Below are positions 1-9,512 of a DNA stretch of 64,000 nt, piece after piece (position 1 is the first letter of the stretch; each line of letters starts with the position of its first letter). Made by a program: the position numbers and the translations under genes. The DNA is from Simiduia litorea (GTDB taxonomy: Bacteria > Pseudomonadota > Gammaproteobacteria > Pseudomonadales > Cellvibrionaceae). The DNA lies in contig NZ_AP031497.1 of the NCBI RefSeq assembly GCF_042853465.1, forward strand, positions 3,286,001 through 3,350,000. The letters run 5' to 3'. The notes beneath the pieces were generated by a model. That model was not told the DNA's origin and did not search any database. It saw nothing but the letters and a program-made list of their open reading frames with translations.

Positions 1-2495
1 GCCGCCAACATCGCCAAAGCGGTCAACAGACCAAAGTAAACCGACGGGATAAAGTTGGACAAGGCCAGAATGGAAAAGCCGAGGGTAATGATGACCGAGG
101 TGTAGAACATGGCGCGGCCAATCGATGCATGGGCGCGGTGCATAGCCGGCAAGTACTGTCGATCTATCTCGAACTCGCGCCTAAAGCGATGAATATAGTG
201 GATGGTATCGTCCACTCCGATACCCACAACAATGGCGGCAATGGTAATGGTCATCATATCGAGCGGGATATTCGCCAAACCCATCACCCCCAGCACCACA
301 GAGGCAGCTAGAATATTCGGTAAAATACCAATCAGCGCCAGCAAGACATTGCGAAACAGCAAACTCATCATCAAGGCGATACCTAAAAACACCACACCCA
401 AAGTGACAATCTGCGAGTGAAACAAGCTTTGCAGCATATTGTTATACAGCACCAAAACGCCCGAAAAACTAACTTGCTCCGACTTAAAACCTAAGTCATT
501 TTGGGTTGCATATCGGCGAATTTTTTCCACCAAGGCCGCACGCTGCAGGTTCGGGTCATTTTCCTTGACCCGCAAGGTAATGCGGGCCTGATTATTTTCC
601 ACCGACAAATAAGGTGCCACCAGCAGGTCGCGAATATTGTCCGGCAACGATTGACGTAACACCGCCAACTCAAAGTCATTTAATGGGGCGCCGTTCACAT
701 CCCTAGCGACCTTGTAAGCCGTGGCTAGCGACTGAACCTTACCCACTTCGGGTAAAGATTCGAGGTAGTCGTGTAAAAACTCAATTTGCGCCAAGCCGGC
801 ACTGGTAAACCAATAACTTTCGCGGGGGGCGGCGGCAGGGTTTTGCTCAGAAAACGGATCGACCTCGCCAAAGGGATCGGCCTCAAGCACGGGCTCCGGG
901 GCATCGAAGGGGTCTTGTACGTCAAAGGCATCAACTTCGTTAAACGGATCGTCATTCGAGGTGTTTAACTCGACCGATTCCGGTAAGCCATCGAGCAGAA
1001 TATCGAGGCTAACGGTGCCGCCGAGAGCGTCATCAATTACCGTCATGCCTTGATAGATCTCAGTGCTCGGCCGAAAGTAATCAATAAACCTGTTTTCAAC
1101 TTTTAACTGGCTGATACCAAGCGCACTCAAGCCAGCCACCGCCAGCGATAACACCAGCACAGTGCCGCCAAAGCGCTCGGTAAAACGCGAAAAACGCAGC
1201 GTAATAGCAGAGCTACCGTCGTTATCCTGTTTCGGCCTAAGCGCCGCAGGGCTCACCAACATCAGCCCTGCAGGAATAATCAAAAAAGATAAAACCACGG
1301 CGACAGTTAATCCAATCACCATCATCCAGCCGAAATCCATCACCGGCCGAATATTGCTCACCACCAACGAGGCAAAGGCAACCATGGTGGTTAAGGCGGT
1401 ATAGATCACGGGCTTAAACATAAACTGAACCGTTTCTTGCACCAGCTGGGCTTGATCCCAATCCGGCTGCGCCACGGCCAACTCTCGGTAGCGCACGATT
1501 AAGTGGATGGTAATGGCCAAACCGATGATCAACAGCAAGGCGACAAAATTGGAGGAAATCACCGTCAGGCGCCAGTCGATCCAACTCAGCCACCCTAACA
1601 CCATCACCACGGATGACACTGCGGTTAATACCGGTAACAACACAAACACCCAATGCCGGAAAATAACCGTCATCAGCACCAGAATAAACAGCAGAATGGC
1701 GGCACCGAAAACCACCAAGTCGCTCTTAATGAAACTGATCATGTCAGCGGTGATCATGGTGACACCGCCCAGATAAATTTGCGCGCGGTCTTTATAGCCG
1801 GCCACAATAGCCCGCACTGACTCTACCCGAGCCGTAGCCGCTTCAGCAGCAGCGGTGCGATAAGCCAAAAACTCTGCGCTAGTCGCCGCTAATTGCGCCT
1901 TTTCTTCGACACTTAGACGTGTGGTTTTTGCCCGCGCACGCAAACCATCGCGCTCGCGCACCAAGGCGATGTAGGTTTCATCAACGGCTAGATTAAGCAA
2001 AAGCGCTGTGGTTTGCCCATCGGGGCCAAGCAACATGTCTCGATAGATAGGGCTCTCGAGAAACTCGCGCTTGGCGGCAGTCCGATCGACGTCTGGGCTG
2101 AGTAAGTTTTTTGGCTCACTCAACTCGCTCATGGTGATAACAGGGCTATAGAGCAAGGGCACCGTCAGAATACTATTGATGCCGATGACACCCTCAACCC
2201 CCGCTAAATCCGCTTGCAGGCTTTGCAGCAAGGCGAGGGATTGATCGGAGAAAAGATCCTGCTCTGGCTTGAAGGTAACGACTAAAAAGTCACCCGACTG
2301 ATAGCGCTTGCTAACTTCGCGAAAGTAGTCAACCGCAACATCATTCTCCAAGGTCAAAGAATCAGCCGACGCATCCAGCTTAAAATTCGGTAAACCAAGG
2401 GATAATGCCAGCAATGTCAATGCGACGAGAGCCAACGCCAGCACCGGACGACCGATTACTAAGCGGCGGTAGGATCTATAGAGTGTTTGCTTCAT
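1..2495 (-). CDS. RND/MMPL-family transporter, C-terminus cut by window edge
   Basis: The reading frame is open from an ATG at 2495 to the left edge of the window, at least 831 residues. The N-terminus has one membrane helix (about residues 15-33) and then a large periplasmic loop. A cluster of membrane helices follows from about residue 250 to 405, then a second periplasmic loop, and a second helix cluster begins near residue 690. This duplicated layout is that of the RND/MMPL superfamily (sterol-sensing-domain-like 'predicted exporters of the RND superfamily'), which use the proton gradient to export lipids or hydrophobic compounds. The substrate cannot be told. The second periplasmic loop carries an unusual acidic insert with repeated Asp-Pro-Phe motifs (about residues 507-555). 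No partner outer-membrane lipoprotein gene is visible inside the window; it may lie to the left. Confidence 0.85.
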   Translation of the reverse strand, partial: MKQTLYRSYRRLVIGRPVLALALVALTLLALSLGLPNFKLDASADSLTLENDVAVDYFREVSKRYQSGDFLVVTFKPEQDLFSDQSLALLQSLQADLAGVEGVIGINSILTVPLLYSPVITMSELSEPKNLLSPDVDRTAAKREFLESPIYRDMLLGPDGQTTALLLNLAVDETYIALVRERDGLRARAKTTRLSVEEKAQLAATSAEFLAYRTAAAEAATARVESVRAIVAGYKDRAQIYLGGVTMITADMISFIKSDLVVFGAAILLFILVLMTVIFRHWVFVLLPVLTAVSSVVMVLGWLSWIDWRLTVISSNFVALLLIIGLAITIHLIVRYRELAVAQPDWDQAQLVQETVQFMFKPVIYTALTTMVAFASLVVSNIRPVMDFGWMMVIGLTVAVVLSFLIIPAGLMLVSPAALRPKQDNDGSSAITLRFSRFTERFGGTVLVLSLAVAGLSALGISQLKVENRFIDYFRPSTEIYQGMTVIDDALGGTVSLDILLDGLPESVELNTSNDDPFNEVDAFDVQDPFDAPEPVLEADPFGEVDPFSEQNPAAAPRESYWFTSAGLAQIEFLHDYLESLPEVGKVQSLATAYKVARDVNGAPLNDFELAVLRQSLPDNIRDLLVAPYLSVENNQARITLRVKENDPNLQRAALVEKIRRYATQNDLGFKSEQVSFSGVLVLYNNMLQSLFHSQIVTLGVVFLGIALMMSLLFRNVLLALIGILPNILAASVVLGVMGLANIPLDMMTITIAAIVVGIGVDDTIHYIHRFRREFEIDRQYLPAMHRAHASIGRAMFYTSVIITLGFSILALSNFIPSVYFGLLTALAMLA

Positions 2496-2841
2496 GTCGT
2501 TCGAACTGTCGATGGCCTTCCTTGTGCCACGCATTATGGGGCTTGGCCGATTAAATTAAAACTGCCGTTTAAATCAGCCATTAATACGCTACAGGTGTGC
2601 GAATGGATGTTTATGCCCCTCTATGTGGGGTCGAGTCGGCAAACTACAAGCGCATCAGGCGCACTATTTCACCGGATAAGCCATTAAATCGCCGCTGGGA
2701 ACAGTCATCGCCTTGCCTAACTCGCGTACACTGATGCTAACTTCGCGCGAGAGGATGAGCACAAAAGCTCTTTTCAGTTATAATCCCCCTTTAACGGCCT
2801 CAGTTATCGGCGTCCTTCGAACCACACAGTTACGGCTCTGA
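2496..2841. other. intergenic region between divergent RND transporter and FHA gene
   Basis: These 346 bases separate two divergent genes and must hold both promoters. A short reading frame of 66 codons (2487-2687) overlaps the exporter start and has no recognisable protein features, so I do not call it. No clear operator or riboswitch was seen. A small palindrome (GCCCCTC/GTGGGGT type) lies near 2613-2630. Confidence 0.5.
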
Positions 2842-3678
2842 ATGTACAAAATCCAATTAAAAAGCCAAACCGGTGAGCCCCATTGGATCGCCGAAAAAAA
2901 TATCGCGCTCGGCTCAGCTGACGACTGCACGATTATTGTACCCAGCGCCGAAGCCCATCACGCCCGCATTATCAGCCAGAACAATCACGCCATCTTGCGC
3001 GACAATCGCAGCCAAACCGGCACCTTTATCAACGGTCAACGGATCACTGAAAAAGAAATTTTTCCTGGCGATGTCATTCGAATTGGCAAAGAGGAGCTGG
3101 TGATTCTAGGCCCTGGCGACTCGCTAAAAATGAATGCCGTCAGCCAAGATCACCTCGCCAATCGCTGGTGTTTGGTCAGTAACAGTAGCTGGCTCGCCGG
3201 TCAGGAATTTGTCATCACCCTTGGCGTGTCCGCCATCGGGCGCGGCGCGCAATGTGAAATCGTCATTCCCGGCACTCACTTATCGCGTCAACACGCCGAG
3301 TTTGAACTGCACGAAGGCCAACTGAGAATACGTGATTTAGGCTCGGCCAACGGTACTTTCGTCAATGAAAATCGCATTGAAGCCAATCAACCCATTCGGC
3401 TGGTACCAGGCGATAGGCTGCGCTTCGACGTCTACAGCTTTCAGGTCGTAGGCCCTGGCATGACCACCGGCAGCACGCGGCTACGCCAACCGCTATCCGA
3501 AACCCAACCGATCAACCGCAAAGCCGTGAGCAGCGACCAAAAAGCGTGGAAAACCAAGCCCACCTCGCCCGGCAATCGGGAAGAACCGGTGCATAACACC
3601 AAAGGCCCCATCGCGGCAGCCGTGGTGTTTCTGGTCATTACCGTTGCGGCGGGCTTGTATATCGCCTTCCATCTATAA
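2842..3678 (+). CDS. membrane-anchored protein with two FHA domains
   Basis: 278 residues. The protein holds two forkhead-associated domains, at about residues 20-90 and 128-200, and a single C-terminal membrane helix at about 256-276, so the FHA part probably faces the cytoplasm on a tail anchor. FHA domains bind phosphothreonine peptides. The second domain keeps the canonical Gly-Arg, Ser-x-x-His and Asn-Gly signature residues (GRGAQCEIVIP, LSRQH, SANGTF). The first has Gly-Ser in place of Gly-Arg and a weaker core, so it may not bind phosphopeptide. A PP2C-type phosphatase lies 1.1 kb downstream on the other strand, which suggests Ser/Thr phosphorylation signalling. No matching kinase gene is in the window. 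Partner and pathway are unknown. Confidence 0.85.
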   Translation: MYKIQLKSQTGEPHWIAEKNIALGSADDCTIIVPSAEAHHARIISQNNHAILRDNRSQTGTFINGQRITEKEIFPGDVIRIGKEELVILGPGDSLKMNAVSQDHLANRWCLVSNSSWLAGQEFVITLGVSAIGRGAQCEIVIPGTHLSRQHAEFELHEGQLRIRDLGSANGTFVNENRIEANQPIRLVPGDRLRFDVYSFQVVGPGMTTGSTRLRQPLSETQPINRKAVSSDQKAWKTKPTSPGNREEPVHNTKGPIAAAVVFLVITVAAGLYIAFHL

Positions 3679-3776
3679 AAGCTCAAGCCTTGGCGCAGAC
3701 ATAACTGACGAGGACAGACGGTGTACTGCAACTTACGCAAACGCCCGCAATACGACTGAGGCACTCACTATTCACC

Positions 3777-4757
3777 ATGCCAACCACCATTAAACACACG
3801 CTCAGCCGCGGCGTCGTCCTCGATGCCGCGAGTTTAGGCCCACAGGATTTAAACCTCGAGCCACTGCTGTCAACACTGCCCAACTGGCAAGTGTTCGACG
3901 CCACGACGCCCGACGCCGTCATGGCACGGGTCGCCGGTAACGAGCTCATCATCACCAACAAAGTGGTCATTAATGCCGACATTATCGCGGCCAACCCACA
4001 GCTCAAATTAATCTGCGTTGCCGCCACCGGCACCAACAATGTCGACCTTAAGGCAGCCAAAGCGCAGGGTATTACCGTGTGTAATGTGGTCAACTATGGG
4101 CCCAATTCAGTGGCCCAACACGCATTAATGCTAATGCTCAATTTGGCCACCAATGCCCAGCGCTATGGCGCCTCGGTACGTAACGGGGACTGGAGCCGAA
4201 GCCCCTTCTTTTGCCTGCTGGACCACCCCATTATTGAATTGGCAGGTAAAAATCTCGGCATCATTGGCTACGGTGTTTTAGGTCAACAGCTCGCCCAACT
4301 CGGCCGCGCCCTAGGGATGAAGCCGTTGATTAGTGCGCGCCCAGGCCAGCCAGTAACGCCCGCCGGCAGGGTTAGCTTTGAACAGGTTTTGGCACAATCC
4401 GATGTGCTGTCTTTGCACTGTCCGCTGACGCCGGCAACGGAAAAAATGATTGATAGCCAAGCGCTGGCGCAAATGAAATCCAGCGCCTTTTTGATCAATT
4501 GCGCGCGCGGCGGCTTAATTGATGAACCCGCCCTCGCCACAGCGCTGCGCACGGGCAAGCTCGCCGGCGCCGGTTTAGATGTGCTCAGCCAAGAGCCGCC
4601 GCCAGAGGATCACCCACTGCTGGCCGCCGACATCCCAAATTTACTACTAACGCCACACACGGCGTGGGCCAGCCGTGAAGCTAGGCAAAATCTAGTGGAT
4701 ATCATGACCAACAACATTGCTTGTTTTATCGCCGGCACGCCGCAGAACTGCGTTTAG
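3777..4757 (+). CDS. D-2-hydroxyacid dehydrogenase (glycerate dehydrogenase/hydroxypyruvate reductase type)
   Basis: 326 residues, the usual length for the family. The N- and C-terminal substrate-binding parts flank an NAD(P)-binding Rossmann fold with the glycine motif GYGVLGQ near residue 165. The three catalytic residues of D-2-hydroxyacid dehydrogenases are in place: Arg in NCARGGLID, Glu in LSQEPPPED and His in LTPHTAW. The family reduces 2-oxoacids such as hydroxypyruvate or glyoxylate to D-hydroxyacids in the cytoplasm. The overall sequence resembles glycerate dehydrogenase (HprA-like) more than PdxB or SerA, but substrate cannot be fixed from sequence alone. It stands alone and converges on the PP2C phosphatase gene. 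A second family member, close to D-lactate dehydrogenase, is at 44.9 kb. Confidence 0.85.
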   Translation: MPTTIKHTLSRGVVLDAASLGPQDLNLEPLLSTLPNWQVFDATTPDAVMARVAGNELIITNKVVINADIIAANPQLKLICVAATGTNNVDLKAAKAQGITVCNVVNYGPNSVAQHALMLMLNLATNAQRYGASVRNGDWSRSPFFCLLDHPIIELAGKNLGIIGYGVLGQQLAQLGRALGMKPLISARPGQPVTPAGRVSFEQVLAQSDVLSLHCPLTPATEKMIDSQALAQMKSSAFLINCARGGLIDEPALATALRTGKLAGAGLDVLSQEPPPEDHPLLAADIPNLLLTPHTAWASREARQNLVDIMTNNIACFIAGTPQNCV

Positions 4758-4826
4758 GTATTTACCTTGGCTGAGCAACAGGTAACACTCACTAAGCGAA
4801 TTAGCCCGTAGAAAACTGCTAAAAAT

Positions 4827-5561
4827 CTAGCCTACCGCCAACACTAACGCGGTGACATTGTCATCGGCGCCCTTTCGTTTAGCCGTATCGATGAGTAAAC
4901 GTGCCACAGCACCATTTTCACCACCCGCGTCTAAACAACGCTTCCAGTCCTGCGCAGTTAATACATTGGAGACACCGTCGCTGCAAAATACATAGCGATC
5001 TCTGGCCTGAGTTTTATGCACAGCGAGGGAAAAATCGAACGCCTGCTTAGCACCGAGTGCGCGCGTCAACACGTGCTTGCTCGACGACACACCAGCCTCC
5101 TCGCCCAAAGTCACATCCTCCAAATAGGTATGGTCTCTGGTCAGCCGCGACAGTTCACCGGCGCGCCAGCGATAACAACGAGAGTCGCCTACATGCAGCA
5201 GCGCCAACTGATCTTGCCAAGCAAACCCACAGACCAAGGTTGTGCCCATCCGCGCCAGTTCGGGCTGCTTGCGCTGTTCTTCTTGCAAACGGGTCTGCAC
5301 CGCTCGGGCGCTCGCCAATAAGTGTTCGGCCACCGTCTCCGTATTGGCATCTTTAGCCTGAGGCAACCAAGGCTGTAAATGGTAAAGAAATACTTCGAGC
5401 GCGAGCGTGCTAGCCACTTCACCGCCGGAGTAACCGCCCATGCCATCGGCCACCAAGGCCAAGGCCCAGCGCCGATCGGTATCGAGCAACCAATCGACTG
5501 CATCTTCATTGTGCTCGCGGCCGCCCCTGTCGGTGTGTCCGGCGATGGCCAGTTTATTCAT
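4827..5561 (-). CDS. PP2C-family serine/threonine protein phosphatase
   Basis: 244 residues, the size of the stand-alone bacterial PP2C (Stp1/PrpC type) phosphatases. The metal-binding aspartates are visible in the motifs REHNEDA, VADGMGGYSGGE, FCSDGVSN and DDNVTALVL, and the GDSRCYRWR motif is present. These enzymes remove phosphate from Ser/Thr residues in a Mn/Mg-dependent reaction in the cytoplasm. There is no signal peptide or membrane helix. The FHA-domain protein at 2.8 kb is a plausible member of the same signalling pathway, although the two genes are separated and on opposite strands. The mpl gene starts upstream on the same strand with a gap of about 50 bases at its stop, so co-transcription with mpl is likely. 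Confidence 0.88.
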   Translation of the reverse strand: MNKLAIAGHTDRGGREHNEDAVDWLLDTDRRWALALVADGMGGYSGGEVASTLALEVFLYHLQPWLPQAKDANTETVAEHLLASARAVQTRLQEEQRKQPELARMGTTLVCGFAWQDQLALLHVGDSRCYRWRAGELSRLTRDHTYLEDVTLGEEAGVSSSKHVLTRALGAKQAFDFSLAVHKTQARDRYVFCSDGVSNVLTAQDWKRCLDAGGENGAVARLLIDTAKRKGADDNVTALVLAVG

Positions 5562-5609
5562 ACCTCGTCCTTCATTGTGTGCCCGAGTCGCACTGAAAAT
5601 GAGCGCGCA

Positions 5610-6989
5610 TTAAGAAACCGACTCAGCCGCACGCAACTGCGCAACCAGCTTCTGATGAATACCGCCAAATCCGCCGTTACTCATAATGACAATATGGCTG
5701 CCCTGCAGACGATTTGCCACTAATTGCTGTACTAACGTATCAACATCACTTGCGACACTGGCGGGCTTTGCCGATGCCGCAGCCACATCGCTCAGGGCCC
5801 AATCGGCACCGGCCGGCTGAAACCACACCACCTCGTCGGCCGCCTGAGCGGCGGCAGCGAGCACCGCTTTGTGCACCCCCATGCGCATGGTGTTGGAGCG
5901 CGGCTCTATCACCGCAATAATAGGCTGTTCGCCAACCTGCGCGCGCAATCCCGCCAGCGTCGTTTCAATTGCCGTAGGATGATGAGCGAAGTCATCGTAC
6001 ACCTTCACGCCCGCCACCTCGGCCAACAAATCCATCCGACGCTTTACCCCAGAAAACTCATTCAACGCCGCCACCGCTGTTTCTGGCCTGACCCCCACAT
6101 GGTGTGCGGCGGCAATCGCCGACAGCGCATTGCTAACATTGTGCGCACCTGTGTGACCCCAATTGACCGCGCCGGCGCTGACGCCCGCGCAGCTGACCGA
6201 GAAATGCGAGCCATCGTCGTTAAGTAACCGAGATTGCCAATAAGCCGTCGGAACTTGTTCGCTGCCGGTACTCTGCTGCTCGCTCCAGCAACCCATCGCC
6301 AGTACCCGCTGTAAATTTTCGTCGAGCGCAGGGCTGATAATCCGACCATTACCCGGCACTGTGCGCACGAGATGGTGAAACTGGCGCTCTATCGCCGCCA
6401 AATCGGGAAAGATATCGGCGTGATCAAACTCTAAATTATTTAGCACACAGGTGCGGGCTCGGTAGTGAACAAACTTGGAGCGCTTGTCGAAGAAGGCACT
6501 GTCGTATTCATCGGCCTCCACCACGAAAAATGGCGTGTCACCTAAACGCGCCGACACGCCAAAATTTTTCGGCACACCACCAATTAAAAACCCCGGCGCC
6601 ATGCCGGCATATTCGAGAATCCACGCGAGCATGGCACTGGTGGTGGTTTTGCCGTGGGTGCCAGCAACGGCGAGTACCCAGCGCTCATCCAACAAGTGAT
6701 CACGCAAAAATTGTGGCCCGGAGGTAAAGGGTATTTGAGTTTCTAACAGCGCCTCCACCAGCGGATTGCCACGGGACATGGCATTACCCACCACAACCAA
6801 ATCTGGCGCGGGGCTCAGTTGCGCGGGATCAAAGCCCTGAATTAACTCGATACCGGCCTGCCGAAGTTGATCGCTCATGGGCGGGTAGACATTGGCATCG
6901 CAGCCAGTCACGCGCAGGCCTTTGGCCTTGGCCAACTGCGCAAGGGAACCCATAAAGGTGCCACAAATACCTAAGATATGAATGTGCAT
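5610..6989 (-). CDS. mpl: UDP-N-acetylmuramate:L-alanyl-gamma-D-glutamyl-meso-DAP ligase
   Basis: 459 residues from the ATG at 6989. A longer reading frame begins at 7031, but the family starts with MHIHILGICGTFMG, so the internal ATG is chosen. Mpl re-attaches the murein tripeptide, recovered from wall turnover, to UDP-MurNAc, feeding it back into peptidoglycan synthesis. The three Mur-ligase parts are present: the N-terminal UDP-binding fold with the GICGTFMG loop, the ATP-binding P-loop GTHGKTTTSAM near residue 110, and the C-terminal domain with the DDFAHHPTAIE motif. Its length and motifs separate it from MurC. It appears to be transcribed with the PP2C phosphatase gene downstream. Confidence 0.93.
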   Translation of the reverse strand: MHIHILGICGTFMGSLAQLAKAKGLRVTGCDANVYPPMSDQLRQAGIELIQGFDPAQLSPAPDLVVVGNAMSRGNPLVEALLETQIPFTSGPQFLRDHLLDERWVLAVAGTHGKTTTSAMLAWILEYAGMAPGFLIGGVPKNFGVSARLGDTPFFVVEADEYDSAFFDKRSKFVHYRARTCVLNNLEFDHADIFPDLAAIERQFHHLVRTVPGNGRIISPALDENLQRVLAMGCWSEQQSTGSEQVPTAYWQSRLLNDDGSHFSVSCAGVSAGAVNWGHTGAHNVSNALSAIAAAHHVGVRPETAVAALNEFSGVKRRMDLLAEVAGVKVYDDFAHHPTAIETTLAGLRAQVGEQPIIAVIEPRSNTMRMGVHKAVLAAAAQAADEVVWFQPAGADWALSDVAAASAKPASVASDVDTLVQQLVANRLQGSHIVIMSNGGFGGIHQKLVAQLRAAESVS

Positions 6990-7260
6990 GACAGAATTGT
7001 GCCTTACTGCTGTTTTGGCGCAGCTTAACATGGGGCAATGAACTAACCTATGGAAGGTCGGCTGATTCTAGCGCTGTCGAAACGGCTGAAACCAGACCAA
7101 CAAGGCCAGCAAAATCAACCCTGTTAAGCCAAAATTCACCTGCATTCTGAGGGCGATTCCAGTATCATGCGCGACCTTAAAAGGCGGCATCGCAATACAC
7201 CAGATCGCCATTACGATCGCACAGACGATCTCATACAACTAGCGACGAGACGAGTAACCC

Positions 7261-8523
7261 ATGGCTAAAATGAATGCGTTTTACGCGCAATCAGGTGGAG
7301 TAACGGCAGTAATTAATGCCAGCGCCTGCGGTGTGATAGAAACAGCACGCCAACACAAAGACAAAATCGGCAAGGTGTACGCCGGCCACAACGGCATCAT
7401 CGGCGCCCTGCGCGAAGAACTGATCGATACCAGCAAAGAAACCCCAAGCACCATTGCTGCATTGCGCCACACGCCCTCGGGCGCCTTTGGCTCCTGCCGG
7501 TATAAATTGAAAAGCCTCGAGCAAAACCGCGCCGAATACGAGCGCTTAATCGAAGTGTTTAAAGCCCACAACATCGGCTACTTCTTCTACAACGGCGGCG
7601 GCGATTCAGCCGACACTTGCTTAAAGGTTTCGCAATTATCGAAAACTCTGGGCTACCCCATTCAAGCCATCCACATTCCCAAAACCGTCGACAACGATTT
7701 GCCTTTTACCGACAACTGCCCCGGCTTCGGCTCAGTGGCCAAGTATGTGGCCGTATCGATTAAAGAGGCCGGTTTGGATGTGGCATCTATGTGCGACTCG
7801 TCCACCAAAGTCTTTATCTTAGAAGTGATGGGCCGGCACGCCGGATGGATTGCCGCCGCCGGTGGTTTAGCCGCCGAGCAGGAAGGCGACTCGCCCCACA
7901 TCATTTTGTTTCCAGAAATCGCCTTCGACAAAGCCAAGTTTTTGAAGCGCGTGGACGAGTGTGTGAAAAAGTTTGGCTTCTGCGCCATCGTGGCCTCGGA
8001 AGGCGCGCAATATGCCGACGGCAGTTTCTTAGCCGACTCTGGCACTGTTGATGCCTTTGGCCATAAACAACTCGGTGGCGTTGCCCCCACACTGGCCACC
8101 ATGGTGCGCCAAGAACTGGGCCTAAAATACCACTGGGCGCTGGCAGATTATTTACAGCGCGCCGCGCGTCACATCGCCTCAGGCACCGATGTAGAGCAAG
8201 CTTATGCCGTGGGTAAAGCCGCTGTTGAGATGGCTGTTGCAGGTAAAAGCGGTGTGATGCCCGCGATCATTCGCGGCAAGGGTAAACGCTATAGCTGGAG
8301 CATTGGCGAAGCACCGCTGGATCAAGTGGCCAACGTCGAACGCAAAATGCCGCGCTCTTTCATTAGTAAAGATGGCTTTAGCATTACCGAAGAAGCCCGC
8401 GATTATCTGCTGCCGCTCATTCAAGGCGAAGACAACCCACCGTATAAAAACGGACTACCGGTTTACGCGCGCTTGAAAAAAGTGAAAGTCGAAAAGAAAC
8501 TGAGCACCGCGTTTAAAGTTTAA
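7261..8523 (+). CDS. pfp: pyrophosphate-dependent 6-phosphofructokinase
   Basis: 420 residues. It phosphorylates fructose 6-phosphate with PPi instead of ATP, in a reversible glycolytic step. The nucleotide/PPi site reads NGGGDSADT, with the Asp-Ser pair typical of PPi enzymes where ATP-dependent enzymes have Gly-Asp-Gly-Ser. The catalytic loop reads PKTVDND, where the Lys in place of Gly is the other known PPi marker. The fructose-phosphate-binding motif MGRHAGW is also present. Length fits the single-subunit bacterial PPi-PFK clade. A strong terminator follows. Membrane and soluble pyrophosphatase genes lie within 4 kb, so this locus gathers three enzymes that compete for or feed the PPi pool. 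Confidence 0.92.
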   Translation: MAKMNAFYAQSGGVTAVINASACGVIETARQHKDKIGKVYAGHNGIIGALREELIDTSKETPSTIAALRHTPSGAFGSCRYKLKSLEQNRAEYERLIEVFKAHNIGYFFYNGGGDSADTCLKVSQLSKTLGYPIQAIHIPKTVDNDLPFTDNCPGFGSVAKYVAVSIKEAGLDVASMCDSSTKVFILEVMGRHAGWIAAAGGLAAEQEGDSPHIILFPEIAFDKAKFLKRVDECVKKFGFCAIVASEGAQYADGSFLADSGTVDAFGHKQLGGVAPTLATMVRQELGLKYHWALADYLQRAARHIASGTDVEQAYAVGKAAVEMAVAGKSGVMPAIIRGKGKRYSWSIGEAPLDQVANVERKMPRSFISKDGFSITEEARDYLLPLIQGEDNPPYKNGLPVYARLKKVKVEKKLSTAFKV

Positions 8524-8633
8524 AAAAAAGCTCACAGTAAAAGATGTTTACGGGGCCGGCTAGCCGGCCAACAGGAAGGGCTACAAGCTGCAAGACTGGG
8601 CCCGCCCCCTGCAAACGATGATGACTCAAAAAT

Positions 8634-8656
8634 TAGGCCCGCAAGGGCCTTTTTTC
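8634..8656 (+). terminator. intrinsic terminator after pfp
   Basis: A 6-bp perfect GC-rich stem (AGGCCC / GGGCCT) with a GCAA loop is followed directly by six T residues. It lies about 110 bases past the pfp stop codon, and the next gene (msrA) is on the opposite strand. Confidence 0.85.
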
Positions 8657-8697
8657 ATTTTATTGCAGGACCAGCCAGCTACGCCTAGCGACTACGA

Positions 8698-9282
8698 TTA
8701 TTTTTTCTCCCCCCATAAAACGTCCAATCGTTTATCCCGGCCACAACCGTGCCGGTAATATTTATAGCGCAACGGGTTGCGCAAGTAATAATCTTGGTGA
8801 TAGTCCTCGGCAGGGTAAAACTCAGTTGCTACTTCTAGGGTTGTGGCCACGGGCAAACCTAAGGTTTTACTCACCTGCGCTTTAGTCTGTTGCGCAAGAG
8901 CAAGCTCGCGTTCATTGCTGTAGAAGATAGCAGACCGATACTGACTACCCTTATCACAAAACTGCCCCTTGGCATCGAGCGGGTCGATATTGCGCCAGAA
9001 GATCGCCAGCAGCGCTTCATAACTGACTTTATCCGGATCGTAACTAATTTGCACCGCCTCGGCATGTCCGGTGATGCCCGCCGACACTTGTTCGTAGGTA
9101 GGGTTAGCGCGCTGCCCGCCGATATAACCAGACACGGTTTTACTCACCCCGTCGACTTCATCAAAAGGTTTTTCCATACACCAAAAACAACCGCCGGCAA
9201 AAATCGCCACTGCCGTTTCCTGCGCCTTTGCGCCCACGACCACAGCCATCAACATCACACATACACCAACACGCGCCAACAT
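8698..9282 (-). CDS. msrA: peptide-methionine (S)-S-oxide reductase, exported
   Basis: 194 residues. MsrA reduces methionine-S-sulfoxide in proteins and free methionine, using a catalytic cysteine. The catalytic motif GCFWCMEKPF sits near residue 31, right after an N-terminal signal peptide (hydrophobic stretch of about 17 residues ending in AKA/QE), so this copy probably works in the periplasm rather than the cytoplasm. The core motifs GHAEAVQISYDP and YHQDYYLRNP, and a Cys-containing C-terminal tail (RHGCGRDKRL) that could serve as resolving cysteine, are present. It sits between two PPi enzymes but has no functional link with them. No msrB is fused or adjacent. Confidence 0.92.
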   Translation of the reverse strand: MLARVGVCVMLMAVVVGAKAQETAVAIFAGGCFWCMEKPFDEVDGVSKTVSGYIGGQRANPTYEQVSAGITGHAEAVQISYDPDKVSYEALLAIFWRNIDPLDAKGQFCDKGSQYRSAIFYSNERELALAQQTKAQVSKTLGLPVATTLEVATEFYPAEDYHQDYYLRNPLRYKYYRHGCGRDKRLDVLWGEKK

Positions 9283-9456
9283 AGACTCACTCCTGAACGC
9301 TGTTTTATCTAAGGGTTTGATTACGGGGCTCGGAAATTGTTACGGCGGGATAATGCTTAGAGCGCTGCAAGCTACAAGGCGGCAACCGCCCCCGACAAGC
9401 AAGATGATGCGGGTAAAACACGATCAAGAGACAAACGACTTTAAAACATCTACTAA

Positions 9457-9486
9457 ATAAAAAAGGGGCGATATGCGCCCCCTTTA
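9457..9486 (-). terminator. intrinsic terminator after hppA
   Basis: Read on the minus strand, a 6-bp stem of GGGGCG/CGCCCC with a five-base loop, extended by A-T pairs, ends in six T residues. It lies 27 bases past the hppA stop codon. Confidence 0.85.
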
Positions 9487-9512
9487 AAACTGCACACTAA
9501 ACGCCCAGGTTG

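Noticed and set aside
2487..2687. 66-codon frame between the RND and FHA genes
   Set aside because: Overlaps the exporter start on the other strand, no ribosome-binding site, no protein features.
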